Assembly: GCF_004364635.1 (NCBI RefSeq)
Contig: NZ_SOAX01000007.1
Location: 62,001-126,000 of the forward strand
Direction: 5' to 3'
DNA from: Halospina denitrificans
Lineage (GTDB): Bacteria > Pseudomonadota > Gammaproteobacteria > Pseudomonadales > Oleiphilaceae
DNA length: 64,000 nucleotides
Under the pieces are notes generated by a model. The model saw only the letters and a program-made list of their open reading frames with translations, made no database searches and was not told the DNA's origin. Below are positions 42,290 to 51,460 of the stretch, in pieces (position 1 is the stretch's first letter; each line of letters opens with the position of its first letter). Both the position numbers and the translations under genes were made by a program.

Positions 42290-44677
42290 TCAGTCACTAC
42301 TGATCAATTCCAGGAAACTGGACGGGCGGTGGATGCCGAAGCCCTGGCCGTAGTCGACACCCATCTCCCGGAGCATATTGAGGGCATCATCGTCCTCCAC
42401 GAATTCGGCCACGATGGTCTTGCCCAGGGTCTGACCAATGTCGTTGATGGCGCGGACCATGGCACGATCCGTCTCGTCATGCGCGATATTGCGTACAAAG
42501 GAGCCGTCGATCTTGAGCAGGTCGACCGGCATATCCCGGAGATAGCCGAACGACGAGAGTCCAGAGCCAAAATCATCCAGCGCGAAGGTGCAACCCAGCG
42601 CACCCAGTCGCTTCATAAAGGCGTGGACATCCGCAAGGTGGCGGATGGCAGCGGTTTCCGTGATCTCGAAGCAGAGCTTTTCCGGCGGCACCCTGTACCG
42701 CTCCAGAAGCCCGACTACAAAGTCGATGAAGTCCTCGTGGTCAAAAGAACGCCCCGAGACGTTCACATGACAGGCCTCGAGCTCCGCCAGATGCTCGGGA
42801 TGCGCCTGCAACTGCTGGCAGACGTGCTCCAGGACCCACCGGTCAATCTGGTGCGCCAGGCCGAAACGCTCGGACGCGGGCAGGAATGTGCCCGGCGGGA
42901 CCCTGTTGCCATCCTCATCCAGCATGCGCACCAGCACCTCATAGCGCACGCGGGTGGGGTCAGCCAGTGACGCGATGAACTGGGCATCCATATAGAAGCG
43001 GTCCTGCTCCAGCGCGGACCGGATCCGTCCCACCCACTCCATCTGCTCCCGCCTCTCGGAGAGCTCCGTATCATCGTCGGCAGCCAGGTGGACACGATTG
43101 CGACCCTGCTCCTTGGCAAGGTGGCAGGCTGCATCCGCAGCGCGCAGCAACTCCACGGTATCGGCGGCCGCCGAAGTAATGGGCACGACACCAATGCTGC
43201 AGCCGCCACTGAAACTGTGCCCCTGCCATTCGAAGGTCGCTTCATCCAATGCCCTTCGCAGCTTTTCGGCAACCATGACGGCCGACTGGGGGTCACAGCG
43301 ATCCAGTATCAGCCCGAACTCGTCACCCCCAAGGCGGGCCAGAAGGTCGCCTTTTCGCAGGTGGCCACTGAGGTGGTCGGCGACCTGACGCAACAACTGG
43401 TCGCCGACCTCATGCCCCTGGGTGTCATTAACGATCTTGAACTGGTCCAGATCAATAAAGCACAGCGCATGCACGGAGTTCTCACTGTGGGCGCGCCGCA
43501 GGTAATCGCCCAGGTGTCTTTCGAACGCGCGCCGGTTGAGCAATCCCGTCAGCTCATCATGAGTCGCCTGATGGCTGAGTTCCTCGGACAGGCGGCGGGA
43601 TTCGGAAACGTCCTCCAGGATACCGATGTATCGCATTTCAGAGGGATTGGTCTGATCACGGAATCCGGAAACCGTGAGCTTGACCCAGACCGTTTCCCCA
43701 TCAGACCGGATCAGGCGCTGTTCGATGGTGTAGCTGTCCAGCTCTCCCGCGGCAGCTGCACGCCGTTCGGGGCGGCCCACCCACCGGTCTTCCGGGTGAA
43801 TAAGATGGGGATAGCGCAACTGGAGAAGCTCTTCCCTGGAATACCCAAGGATATTGCACAGTGCCTGGTTCGCCTCCAGAAAGCGTCCCTGCGAATCGCC
43901 CTGCGCAATGCCCACGGCTGCCTGCTCAAAGGTGGCACGAAACTTCTGTTCCGAGTGCCGGATGGCACGGGTAAGGCGAAGCATGAGGATTGTGGCAAAG
44001 CCCCCCAGGATCAGGAAAAAACCGATGCCCACAACCGACAGGAGCCACGTCAGCGTATGAGCGGCTTTTACCATGGCGCCACGAAAGGCGGTCGCAAGGG
44101 TGATCAATTCCCTGCTGTGGTGTTCCAGCTGGCCCCGCAGTTCGTCTATACGCTGCCGTGAGGGGTCGTCCGAGGTCCATTCCGCTTCAAGCTGGTCGGC
44201 GATCCGCCCAAGCTCAAGGATGTACGGGTCTGTCTCCCGCCAGGCCTGCACCGCTTCCCGAAAATAAGGCGCATCGGACACGAAGCGGAACAGCGTGATC
44301 ATGAGGGGAATATCCTCGGGGTGAACCCGGCCGCGCCGAAGCTGCTCCCTCGCGACGTCATAATCCGGAGATTCCAACTCCATGGCCCGGCGCGCGCGCA
44401 GATCACTGAGGGGGATTGTGTACCAGTTACGGGCTTGAGCCAGGGCCTGGGGCTCACCCGTTTCCGCATAGCGATCCAGGTAGCGCACTGTCTCAGCCTG
44501 ACCCCGTGACCAGACACCATTGGCCGCCAGGTAGGCCGCAACGGATGACTGCAGCTGAACAACCGCTACCGTAAAGCTGGCCGCAACGACCGCCACAACC
44601 AGTAGCCCGGAAACCAGGCCCAGATACCGCATCCCCGGACTGGAACCGGCAGCCCGTTTCAGCCTACGCCACGCCAT
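42290..44677 (-). CDS. membrane-bound PAS-GGDEF-EAL sensor
   Basis: 795 residues. Two membrane segments (about 18-40 and 208-235) frame a helical periplasmic sensor domain (about 45-205) rich in Arg/Glu, of the four-helix type. Then PAS (about 245-365), GGDEF (intact, 450-454, with RKGD inhibitory site before it) and EAL. The first EAL motif reads YEVLVRM (EVL at 580-582), but FEITETAAI, FALDDFGSGLSS and the KIDGSFVR block are kept and the later AEFVEDDD replaces the usual AEGVE. Loss of that glycine and glutamate makes phosphodiesterase activity doubtful. The gene is convergent with the S41 peptidase gene with one base between stops. Confidence 0.88.
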   Translation of the reverse strand: MAWRRLKRAAGSSPGMRYLGLVSGLLVVAVVAASFTVAVVQLQSSVAAYLAANGVWSRGQAETVRYLDRYAETGEPQALAQARNWYTIPLSDLRARRAMELESPDYDVAREQLRRGRVHPEDIPLMITLFRFVSDAPYFREAVQAWRETDPYILELGRIADQLEAEWTSDDPSRQRIDELRGQLEHHSRELITLATAFRGAMVKAAHTLTWLLSVVGIGFFLILGGFATILMLRLTRAIRHSEQKFRATFEQAAVGIAQGDSQGRFLEANQALCNILGYSREELLQLRYPHLIHPEDRWVGRPERRAAAAGELDSYTIEQRLIRSDGETVWVKLTVSGFRDQTNPSEMRYIGILEDVSESRRLSEELSHQATHDELTGLLNRRAFERHLGDYLRRAHSENSVHALCFIDLDQFKIVNDTQGHEVGDQLLRQVADHLSGHLRKGDLLARLGGDEFGLILDRCDPQSAVMVAEKLRRALDEATFEWQGHSFSGGCSIGVVPITSAAADTVELLRAADAACHLAKEQGRNRVHLAADDDTELSERREQMEWVGRIRSALEQDRFYMDAQFIASLADPTRVRYEVLVRMLDEDGNRVPPGTFLPASERFGLAHQIDRWVLEHVCQQLQAHPEHLAELEACHVNVSGRSFDHEDFIDFVVGLLERYRVPPEKLCFEITETAAIRHLADVHAFMKRLGALGCTFALDDFGSGLSSFGYLRDMPVDLLKIDGSFVRNIAHDETDRAMVRAINDIGQTLGKTIVAEFVEDDDALNMLREMGVDYGQGFGIHRPSSFLELISSD

Positions 44678-44839
44678 TCACACCCCGTCTCCTGAACTCC
44701 CTTTGAATTGCCAATCAACATAGCAGTATAAGCTTGGCACGACATTACAGGGCATGTGAATCAAATCGCGAGGCACTGGCCGATCCCAGCGACGCCGACC
44801 ATACTTTCGCGAACAATAACCACAAGACGGTCCAATATC

Positions 44840-46225
44840 ATGTCCGAGTCACCCGAAACCCGCGAACAGCCCGGCTGGAAATGGGGCCCCTTCACCTTCA
44901 GGCTGCCCTTCTACCACAGCCGCCTGTTATGGCCCGAGTTCATCCAGGGGATGCTGGTTGCTGCAGCCACTGGCCTGGCCCTGGTCCCAATCATGACCAA
45001 TGCCTTTGGCCTGAGCTTCGAGGAAGCGGTGGCGCTGTCCTTCATCCACTCCGCCCTGATCGCCTCGGCGGTGATCGTTTTCGGGGAACCCTACGCTCCG
45101 GGCTGGATCACCCCAGTGTTGCCTCTGGTGCTGTTCTTCGTGATCGGCAATTACGAGGATCCACAGATGCGCTTCCAGGCCATGACGGCACTGTCGCTGA
45201 CCTTCGCGCTCCTGGTCCTGCTTCTGGGCATAACGGGCCTGGGACGCAAGTTCGTGATCTGGCTCCCGGAAACCCTCAAGGCCGGCATCATCCTGGGCGC
45301 GGCCATCGCCGCCCTGCACCGCGTTTTCGTCAAGGACGCGGACGAGCGGCTGCTGCAGCAACCCATTGCCATCACCCTGGCCTGTGCCATCTGCCTGTTC
45401 CTGATGTTCAGCCTCCCCCTGCAGCGCATGGAGAAGAAAAACAAACTGATACAGACGCTGGCGGGCCTGGGACTGCTGCCGGGGTTTGCGGCCGCGGCCA
45501 TCGTTGGCCCCATGGTCGGCGAAGTGGAATACAACATCGAGTGGGGAATCCTGATTCCGCCTTTTACCGATGCATTCAGCAAGGCGTCGCCGTTCGTCAA
45601 TGGCTGGCCGACTATGGATATGTTCATGACCAGCGTGCCACTGGCACTGATCAGCTATGTCATCCTGTTCGGCGACATGGTGACCGGCAACGAGATCATC
45701 CGTGATGGCAAGCGCTGGCGCCGGGATGAGAAGATCGACATCAACCCCACGCGAACCCATTACTCCCTGGCAATCCGTAACGCGTTGATGGGTTTTTTTG
45801 CCCCCTTCTTCCCGACACAGGGTGCCGTCTGGGCCGGTGTGCACGTGGTGGTGGTGCAGCGCTGGAAGCAGGGGCCCGAGGCGATGAAAAGCCTGCACAG
45901 CGGGCTCGCCTCCTATTACATGATGGGCCTTCCGATCATCTTCTTTGTATTGCCGGTGCTCACCGGACTCCGGCCATTGCTCGACATTGCCCTGTCCCTG
46001 ACACTGGTATTGACGGGCTTTGCCTGCGCCTATGTCGCCATGGCCATACCCAGCACCAATACCTCACGGGGTACCGTCCTTCTGATCGGGACGTCACTGG
46101 CTTTCTTTGAGCCCTGGATTGGGCTGGCCATCGGCGTTATTGCTACGCTAGCGCTGGTGGGCTGGGACCGCGTACCCGAACCGATTCCCGACGAGGATAA
46201 GAGCAACGAGGAACCCTCATCATGA
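44840..46225 (+). CDS. multi-pass permease (NCS2/SulP-like fold)
   Basis: 461 residues from the ATG at 44840, MSESPETREQPGWKWGPFTF; an in-frame start at 44756 is possible but adds a non-conserved basic stretch. About eleven to twelve membrane segments. The GLALVPIMTNAFGLSFEEAVALSFIHS opening and the GEPYAPGWITPVLPLVLFFVIG segment are reminiscent of nucleobase or anion permeases with a seven-plus-seven repeat, so the fold is a guess. An acidic C-terminal tail DEDKSNEEPSS follows the last helix. The substrate cannot be deduced. The gene overlaps the GNAT gene by four bases (ATGA), so the two are coupled. Confidence 0.7.
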   Translation: MSESPETREQPGWKWGPFTFRLPFYHSRLLWPEFIQGMLVAAATGLALVPIMTNAFGLSFEEAVALSFIHSALIASAVIVFGEPYAPGWITPVLPLVLFFVIGNYEDPQMRFQAMTALSLTFALLVLLLGITGLGRKFVIWLPETLKAGIILGAAIAALHRVFVKDADERLLQQPIAITLACAICLFLMFSLPLQRMEKKNKLIQTLAGLGLLPGFAAAAIVGPMVGEVEYNIEWGILIPPFTDAFSKASPFVNGWPTMDMFMTSVPLALISYVILFGDMVTGNEIIRDGKRWRRDEKIDINPTRTHYSLAIRNALMGFFAPFFPTQGAVWAGVHVVVVQRWKQGPEAMKSLHSGLASYYMMGLPIIFFVLPVLTGLRPLLDIALSLTLVLTGFACAYVAMAIPSTNTSRGTVLLIGTSLAFFEPWIGLAIGVIATLALVGWDRVPEPIPDEDKSNEEPSS

Positions 46226-46887
46226 ATGCCAACAACGATGACCACCCCAGTGCCGGAACCGTGCCCAGCCCTGAATACCGCCGCGCGGGCTGTGGCATGC
46301 GCTACGAGGAGGGCGAACTGAAGGCGGGCATTGATTTCTCCGGGGCCCGGGAGTTGCTGGAACCGGCTACCGATGGTGTGCTGATTCGCGATGCGGGCCA
46401 GGAGGATGCTGGTGCGATCGCCAAGCTGGCTAACCGCGCCTACCGTGGTGACGCCAGTCGGGCCGGCTGGACGACGGAAGCGAACCTTCTGGGCGGCCAG
46501 CGCACGGACCGGGACATGGTGCTCGAGATGATGGACAGCGCTTATTTCCGTTTGCTCTGGGAAGGGTCCACGCTCCTCGGTTCCGTCCAACTGGTCCCCA
46601 TTGACGAAACGACGGCCGAAATCGGGATGTTTGCTGTGGAGCCATCAAGGCAGGGGGAAGGCATTGGCAACCGGCTTCTGAAGGATGCTGAAACCGTAGC
46701 CCACCAGCAACTCAGCTGCGAGCAGCTACGGATGCGCGTGCTGCACCAGCGGAATGATCTCATTGCGTACTACCACCGCCGTGGCTACCGGGAAACCGGG
46801 GAAACCGCCGCCTTCCCTGAATCAGAGCGCTTCGGTAATCCGCTGGTGGACGACCTCTGGTTTGTTGTTCTTGAGAACCCCCTGTAA
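46222..46887 (+). CDS. GNAT-family acetyltransferase
   Basis: 221 residues. The GNAT core starts near residue 50 (DGVLIRDAGQEDAGAIAKLANRAYRGD), with the acetyl-CoA loop MFAVEPSRQGEGIGNRLL (Q/RxxGxG/A) around 138-153 and YYHRRGYRETGE near the end. The first 45 residues are an extra polar segment. It is translationally coupled to the permease, which suggests that the substrate is related to the transported solute or that it modifies a related protein (inference). Confidence 0.84.
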   Translation: MNANNDDHPSAGTVPSPEYRRAGCGMRYEEGELKAGIDFSGARELLEPATDGVLIRDAGQEDAGAIAKLANRAYRGDASRAGWTTEANLLGGQRTDRDMVLEMMDSAYFRLLWEGSTLLGSVQLVPIDETTAEIGMFAVEPSRQGEGIGNRLLKDAETVAHQQLSCEQLRMRVLHQRNDLIAYYHRRGYRETGETAAFPESERFGNPLVDDLWFVVLENPL

Positions 46888-46892
46888 CAGGC

Positions 46893-48149
46893 TCAGAAGC
46901 GGCTTGAGCTGATGGACAGCCGCAGCTTGTAGTTGTTCAGCCCGGAGTGGCTCTCGCGCTCGGTCTCAACCTCATCCGCACTGAGGCTCAGGTTGATATC
47001 GAATCCCAGACGCTGCCGCGATGGCTTCAGGGCATGCCACTTGAATTCACTGGCCACATAACGGCGCCGCCTGTCCCCGCCGAACCCGGAGTCCAACGGG
47101 CTGCGCCTTTCATCCACCCGTACTGTGTTGCGGTAGAACAGGCTCCCGGGAATCAGCCATGCATCCAATGTCAGGCTCAGAAGACTGTGATAGGCCGTTG
47201 ACTGGAACTGGCGGTTGTACTCGCGCTCAAACTGCGCGTACGGCTTGATCCGGAACCGGTCCGAGAACCTGAGCGTCAGATCCGCGAACACCTCGTCGCC
47301 CTGCGTCCGGTGCCGGTCGTTCTCGCCACCGGCACCGTGCTCCTGGTAACTGTACCCCAGGGACCAGTTGCTTCCCGGCCTGATACGAGTAAAGATCCGG
47401 TCGAGCGACCGGTTCCTTGAGAGGCCCTGGTTGGCCGGACTACGGAATTGCGGTCCGACATTCAACGACTCAGCGCCAATTTCCCAGTCCAGCGGAAGGC
47501 TCCCCAGATCGGGAGCATAGATCAGCGCGGCAGAATAGGCCTTGTCATCCAGGCTTTCGTGGTCCTTGACGCTGTCGCGTGCAAACCGGGTGAGCGCCCG
47601 TTCAAGATCAAGCCTGACCTGGTCCCTGAACCAGGTGCTTTCCAGGCCCAGGGAATAGCCAACGCCCTGCCCGACCGCTCTCCCGAACTGGTGCCCACCA
47701 AAGGTATCCACCTCGCTCTCACGCCCCATGACGTAGCTGGCGGACAGGTTTAACCCCATCCAGGGTACAGGCACCCTCGCCTGGAAGTTGCCGCCGGTAA
47801 AATAATCACTCCCGTCCGAGAGACTCACGCCTCGGCCCGCATTGCCACCGCCCGCTGCGTGAACACCGAAAAGGGACAGATCACTGTTGATGGCGTCCAG
47901 TTTGGCATCCGCCGATACGCCCCAGTTCGCACTGCCCTCAAACAGGAGCCCCTGGCTGGCGGCCTGGTGATGCCCGACCCGGAGGCTCACGGCCTCATTG
48001 GGCAATGGCACCATGAACGTATCCAGGTTGAGTTCCGGGGGTTGGTCAAAATCGGGATTATGAGGGCCGGCAGCCTGAACGGGCGTGACCGCCACCAGGG
48101 TCAGCATGACAGTCAGAGCCGGAAATATTGGACGGAGCCTTTTCGTCAT
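46893..48149 (-). CDS. predicted outer-membrane beta-barrel protein
   Basis: 418 residues with signal peptide MTKRLRPIFPALTVMLTLVAVTPVQA, cleaved after AQA-like residues. The mature part is rich in alternating aromatic/polar strands (for example VSLRVGHHQAASQGLLFEGSANWG, LNLSASYVMGRESEV, WSLGYSYQEHG, RIKPYAQFEREYN) and ends in Phe (RLSISSSRF), the usual C-terminal signature for barrel insertion. No family recognised. It is convergent with the permease-GNAT pair, five bases apart. Confidence 0.72.
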   Translation of the reverse strand: MTKRLRPIFPALTVMLTLVAVTPVQAAGPHNPDFDQPPELNLDTFMVPLPNEAVSLRVGHHQAASQGLLFEGSANWGVSADAKLDAINSDLSLFGVHAAGGGNAGRGVSLSDGSDYFTGGNFQARVPVPWMGLNLSASYVMGRESEVDTFGGHQFGRAVGQGVGYSLGLESTWFRDQVRLDLERALTRFARDSVKDHESLDDKAYSAALIYAPDLGSLPLDWEIGAESLNVGPQFRSPANQGLSRNRSLDRIFTRIRPGSNWSLGYSYQEHGAGGENDRHRTQGDEVFADLTLRFSDRFRIKPYAQFEREYNRQFQSTAYHSLLSLTLDAWLIPGSLFYRNTVRVDERRSPLDSGFGGDRRRRYVASEFKWHALKPSRQRLGFDINLSLSADEVETERESHSGLNNYKLRLSISSSRF

Positions 48150-48279
48150 GATTCACAACAACTGCGCATGGCGGCGTAAAGTTCGAATCAGTCTAAAGGA
48201 AAGTGCGGAAATTTTTGATTACCAAATACAAATTGATACACATAGACCCAATGATGCTACACAGTCACCGTCCAGTTAC

Positions 48280-49533
48280 CTAAAGCAACCGGCGGGCAAA
48301 CCATGCCAGCATCCCCAGGCAGTGCTCCACCGGCGAGGCAAACAGGCGGGATACCTCACGCAACTCCTGGCTGGATTCCAGATCCTCAAAAAACTGGTTC
48401 TCGAGGACCTCGCCGATCCCGGGATCCCGGCTCACGAGGTTGAGTTCATAATTGAGAAGAAAACTGCGGTAATCCATGTTGGCCGTGCCGATGGTGGTCC
48501 ACTCACCGTCCACGACAATGGTCTTGGCGTGCAGCAGACGTGGCCCGTAATAGAAGATCCGCACCCCCTGACGCAGCAGCGGCCGGAAGGCAATCCGACT
48601 CGCCCAGTGCGCGAGGCCGACATCGCCCCGCTCCGGAACCAGCAGACGCACATCCACCCCCGCCCTGGCCGCGGCGATCATGCGCCGCTGCAGATTCTCA
48701 TTCGGAATGAAATAGGGCGTTGTAACATAGATCCGCTTCCGGGCCCGGGCGAAAGCCCTCAGTATCAGCCGGGACAGGGCATGACGGCGCCGGATGCCCT
48801 GATTGGTCACCAGCACACAGGACGGGCGTTCCGGCATCCTGGGCATCCAGCCCCGATCTCCCACCCAGAGTGCCTCGAAGAGCGCGGCGGCCTCCAGGGC
48901 GAGCTCGCCCTCCACCAAGCAGTGGGTATCCCGCCAGCGCAGCTCGCCGTACTCACGCAGGGAGTTTTCACGGTGGATATTGAACCCACCAAAAAAAGCA
49001 GCCTCGCCATCCACCACCAGCAGCTTGCGGTGATTGCGACGGTTGTAGCGGAAGGGATCACGCCAGGTCCAGGGATGAAACCACTTCACCTGGACACCAG
49101 CTGCTACCAGCTCCGGTTCAAGTTGATCAAAGCCCCAGAAAAGGCATCCCGCCGCATCCACATGAACCCGAACGTCCACGCCCGCCCTGGCCCGTTCGCA
49201 GAGCGCCTGGGTAAAGCGCTCGCCAATGACATCGCTGGAAAAGATGTAACTCTCAAGCCAGACCTGGGTGTGAGCATTGCGAATGGCGTCGAGCATCGCC
49301 TCGTAGAGGGCATCACCTTCGGTGTAGACCATCAAGGGGACCCGGCCCCACACGAGCGCGGGCAGCGGCAGCGGTCGGGATTGCCCGATGACGCCGAAGT
49401 GTCTGGCCTCTTTGCGGCCCGGCCTCAATCGCTGGCTGGCCTGGATAACATCCTGTTTCAGTGGGCGGAATCGATTCTGCACTAGGTTGTCGCCAGTCGT
49501 TGGATTGCCGATAGGTGCCTGTCTATACTGCAC
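48280..49533 (-). CDS. phospholipase D-family cardiolipin synthase (ClsB-like)
   Basis: 417 residues if started at GTG 49533. Two HKD motifs mark a PLD enzyme: His168-Lys170-Asp175 in NHRKLLVVDGEAAF and His335-Lys337-Asp342 in LHAKTIVVDGEWTTIGTAN, with FFGGFNIHREN and MDYRSFLLNYELNL following. This pattern matches bacterial cardiolipin synthases of the ClsB/ClsA type. The first 55 residues precede the conserved part and have no ribosome binding site, so the true start may be further in. The C-terminus (LGMLAWFARRLL) is amphipathic and could attach to the membrane. Confidence 0.85.
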   Translation of the reverse strand: MQYRQAPIGNPTTGDNLVQNRFRPLKQDVIQASQRLRPGRKEARHFGVIGQSRPLPLPALVWGRVPLMVYTEGDALYEAMLDAIRNAHTQVWLESYIFSSDVIGERFTQALCERARAGVDVRVHVDAAGCLFWGFDQLEPELVAAGVQVKWFHPWTWRDPFRYNRRNHRKLLVVDGEAAFFGGFNIHRENSLREYGELRWRDTHCLVEGELALEAAALFEALWVGDRGWMPRMPERPSCVLVTNQGIRRRHALSRLILRAFARARKRIYVTTPYFIPNENLQRRMIAAARAGVDVRLLVPERGDVGLAHWASRIAFRPLLRQGVRIFYYGPRLLHAKTIVVDGEWTTIGTANMDYRSFLLNYELNLVSRDPGIGEVLENQFFEDLESSQELREVSRLFASPVEHCLGMLAWFARRLL

Positions 49534-49654
49534 ACATCAACCAACAGGGAAGTCTAGCAGATGCGACACCATTTCGGGTTTCCCGGGTGTCCGCGGTGCC
49601 AACCAACCGGTATCATTCCATTGTTACTACTGACATGCGCTGAAGGAGTCCGTT

Positions 49655-50668
49655 TTGAAAGCATTTTTCCATCCGAGCCAGGACAAGCATGCACCCCAGA
49701 GCTACCTGTCCCGCGGGCAGATGCGGGCACCCCAGGAATTGCCGGAACGGACACCCCATCTGCTCGAGGGCATGAAGTCGCTGGGAATCAACGTTTCCGA
49801 GCCGAAGGACCATGGCATGAGCACCATCAACCAGGTGCACGACCTGGGTTACCTGCGGTTCCTGGAATCCGCTCACCGGCGCTGGAAGAGCCAGCCGGAA
49901 GACTGGGGCGACGAGGTCATGTCCAATGTCTTTGTCCGCTCACCCAACCCCATGAAGGGCATCCTCGCGGAATCCGCCCGCTACCAGGCGGATGGCAGCT
50001 GCCCGATCGGCCCGCATACCTGGGAGGCGGCCTATTGGTCGGCCCAGAGCGCGCTCTCCGGTGCCGATGAACTCCTGGCCGGTGAACAGCGCGCCTACGC
50101 GATCAGCCGCCCACCGGGGCACCACGCCCGCCCGGATGCGGCCGGCGGTTTCTGCTACCTGAACAACGCAGCCATTGCGGCGGAATCCCTGCGCTCACGC
50201 TTCTCCCGCGTCGCCATCCTGGATCCGGACATGCACCATGGCCAGGGTGTCCAGGAGATCTTCTATGAGCGGGACGATGTGCTCTACGTCTCCATCCACG
50301 GGGACCCAACCAACTTCTATCCGGTGGTTAGCGGCCATGAGGATGAGCGGGGCAGAGGCGCGGGATACGGCTACAACATCAACATGCCCATGCCCCATGG
50401 CTCGCCGGAGTCCGCGTTCTTCGAACGCCTGGATCAGGCCCGCGACGCCATACGCCTCTTCGAGCCCGACGTTCTGGTGGTCGCCCTTGGTTTTGACATC
50501 TACAAGGATGATCCGCAGGCGAAAGTCTCTGTTTCGAACGAGGGCTTCCGCCGCATGGGGCATGCAATCAACGAGATGGGCCTGCCGACACTGATTGTTC
50601 AGGAAGGCGGCTATTACCTGGAAGCGCTGGCGGCCAACGCCCGCGAGTTCTTCTCCGGGCTCGGCTGA
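49655..50668 (+). CDS. histone-deacetylase-family amidohydrolase (acetylpolyamine type)
   Basis: 337 residues beginning at TTG 49655 with AAGGAG eight bases upstream. The active-site histidine pair His156-His157 in RPPGHHARPDAAGGFCYLNNAA, the zinc ligands in LDPDMHHGQGVQ (Asp192, His194) and GFDIYKDDP (Asp281), and the catalytic Tyr region EGGYYLEAL all match the deacetylase superfamily. The length and the NPMKGILAESARYQADGSCPIG insertion fit the bacterial acetylpolyamine amidohydrolase branch rather than AcuC. Predicted to remove acetyl groups from small amines in the cytoplasm. Confidence 0.87.
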   Translation: MKAFFHPSQDKHAPQSYLSRGQMRAPQELPERTPHLLEGMKSLGINVSEPKDHGMSTINQVHDLGYLRFLESAHRRWKSQPEDWGDEVMSNVFVRSPNPMKGILAESARYQADGSCPIGPHTWEAAYWSAQSALSGADELLAGEQRAYAISRPPGHHARPDAAGGFCYLNNAAIAAESLRSRFSRVAILDPDMHHGQGVQEIFYERDDVLYVSIHGDPTNFYPVVSGHEDERGRGAGYGYNINMPMPHGSPESAFFERLDQARDAIRLFEPDVLVVALGFDIYKDDPQAKVSVSNEGFRRMGHAINEMGLPTLIVQEGGYYLEALAANAREFFSGLG

Positions 50669-50676
50669 AGCGCGAA

Positions 50677-50700
50677 GGCATCAGGGGCTCCCCTGATGCC
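50677..50700. terminator. bidirectional terminator hairpin
   Basis: GGCATCAGGG (50677-50686), GCTC loop, CCCTGATGCC (50691-50700): a perfect 10-bp stem between two convergent genes, followed by CTTT on the plus strand. Confidence 0.65.
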
Positions 50701-50702
50701 CT

Positions 50703-51293
50703 TTATGAGGCGAGTGCTTCCTCAACGATACTGCGGGCTTCCGGCGCCATGGGCAGCCCCAGTGCCAGCTCGCGGGCCTGGTCCGACATCTTGCCCCAGG
50801 TCTTCTGCACAATCCGCACCATGTGATCGTGGTCGACTTTCCGCGAGAAGTCCGCAAAGTAGTTTTCCAGGAATACGAGGCAGGCACAGTCCTCCACGGC
50901 CTGGGCAGCGGCCTCCCCCCGACCCAGGCCTTCCTTGCGGATCATCCTGGCCACGCATTCAGCGTCTTCATCGGAATAACCAGCATCACGCATGAGCGCA
51001 GCGGTGGTCTCACCGGCGCGCTTACCCTGGTCCCGGCGCCAGTGGAGATAGCCCTGGCGCCCTTCCCCGTACTCGTCCCGGGATACCTGCCAGCGCTGCA
51101 GGTGCTGTCCGCGCACCGCAATCCGCAAAAGCTCATCCGGGCTGTCTTTAAGGCGCCCGAGCCAGGCGCTCATCTGTTGGGCGTGCCAGAGTTCGCGGGG
51201 GATGGATTCCCCGTCCTGCTCAATATGGCGGGGGTCGCCCGCGTGAAGGGCATCAAGTTCCTGAATGGTCTGATCAAAGGCGGAAGTGGGCAT
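50703..51293 (-). CDS. DUF4202 family protein
   Basis: 196 residues from the ATG at 51293 (GGAG upstream). All-helical protein starting MPTSAFDQTIQELDALHAGDPRHIEQDGESIPRELWHAQQMSAWLGRL, with ELLRIAVRGQHLQRWQVSRDEYGEGRQGYLHWRRDQGKRAG and a VARMIRKEG block. The many conserved His/Arg/Trp residues are characteristic of DUF4202, which I recall but whose role is unknown; histidines in the ARxQHLxRW part suggest HD-like metal binding (speculative). Upstream in-frame start at 51341 rejected for lack of ribosome binding site. Confidence 0.82.
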   Translation of the reverse strand: MPTSAFDQTIQELDALHAGDPRHIEQDGESIPRELWHAQQMSAWLGRLKDSPDELLRIAVRGQHLQRWQVSRDEYGEGRQGYLHWRRDQGKRAGETTAALMRDAGYSDEDAECVARMIRKEGLGRGEAAAQAVEDCACLVFLENYFADFSRKVDHDHMVRIVQKTWGKMSDQARELALGLPMAPEARSIVEEALAS

Positions 51294-51460
51294 GCTTACT
51301 CCATCATCACCGGTCCGTTTTCTGGTTGATGATGGTCGCACGGATCACGGAAAGGCTCCAGAGCCAATCAGGATCAGGGAAGTGACCTCGATTCTCTGTT
51401 GTGTTCAAACCGACCAGTCGTCTAGTATGTCCATTCCAATGATCAATAAGGAGTGTCACC

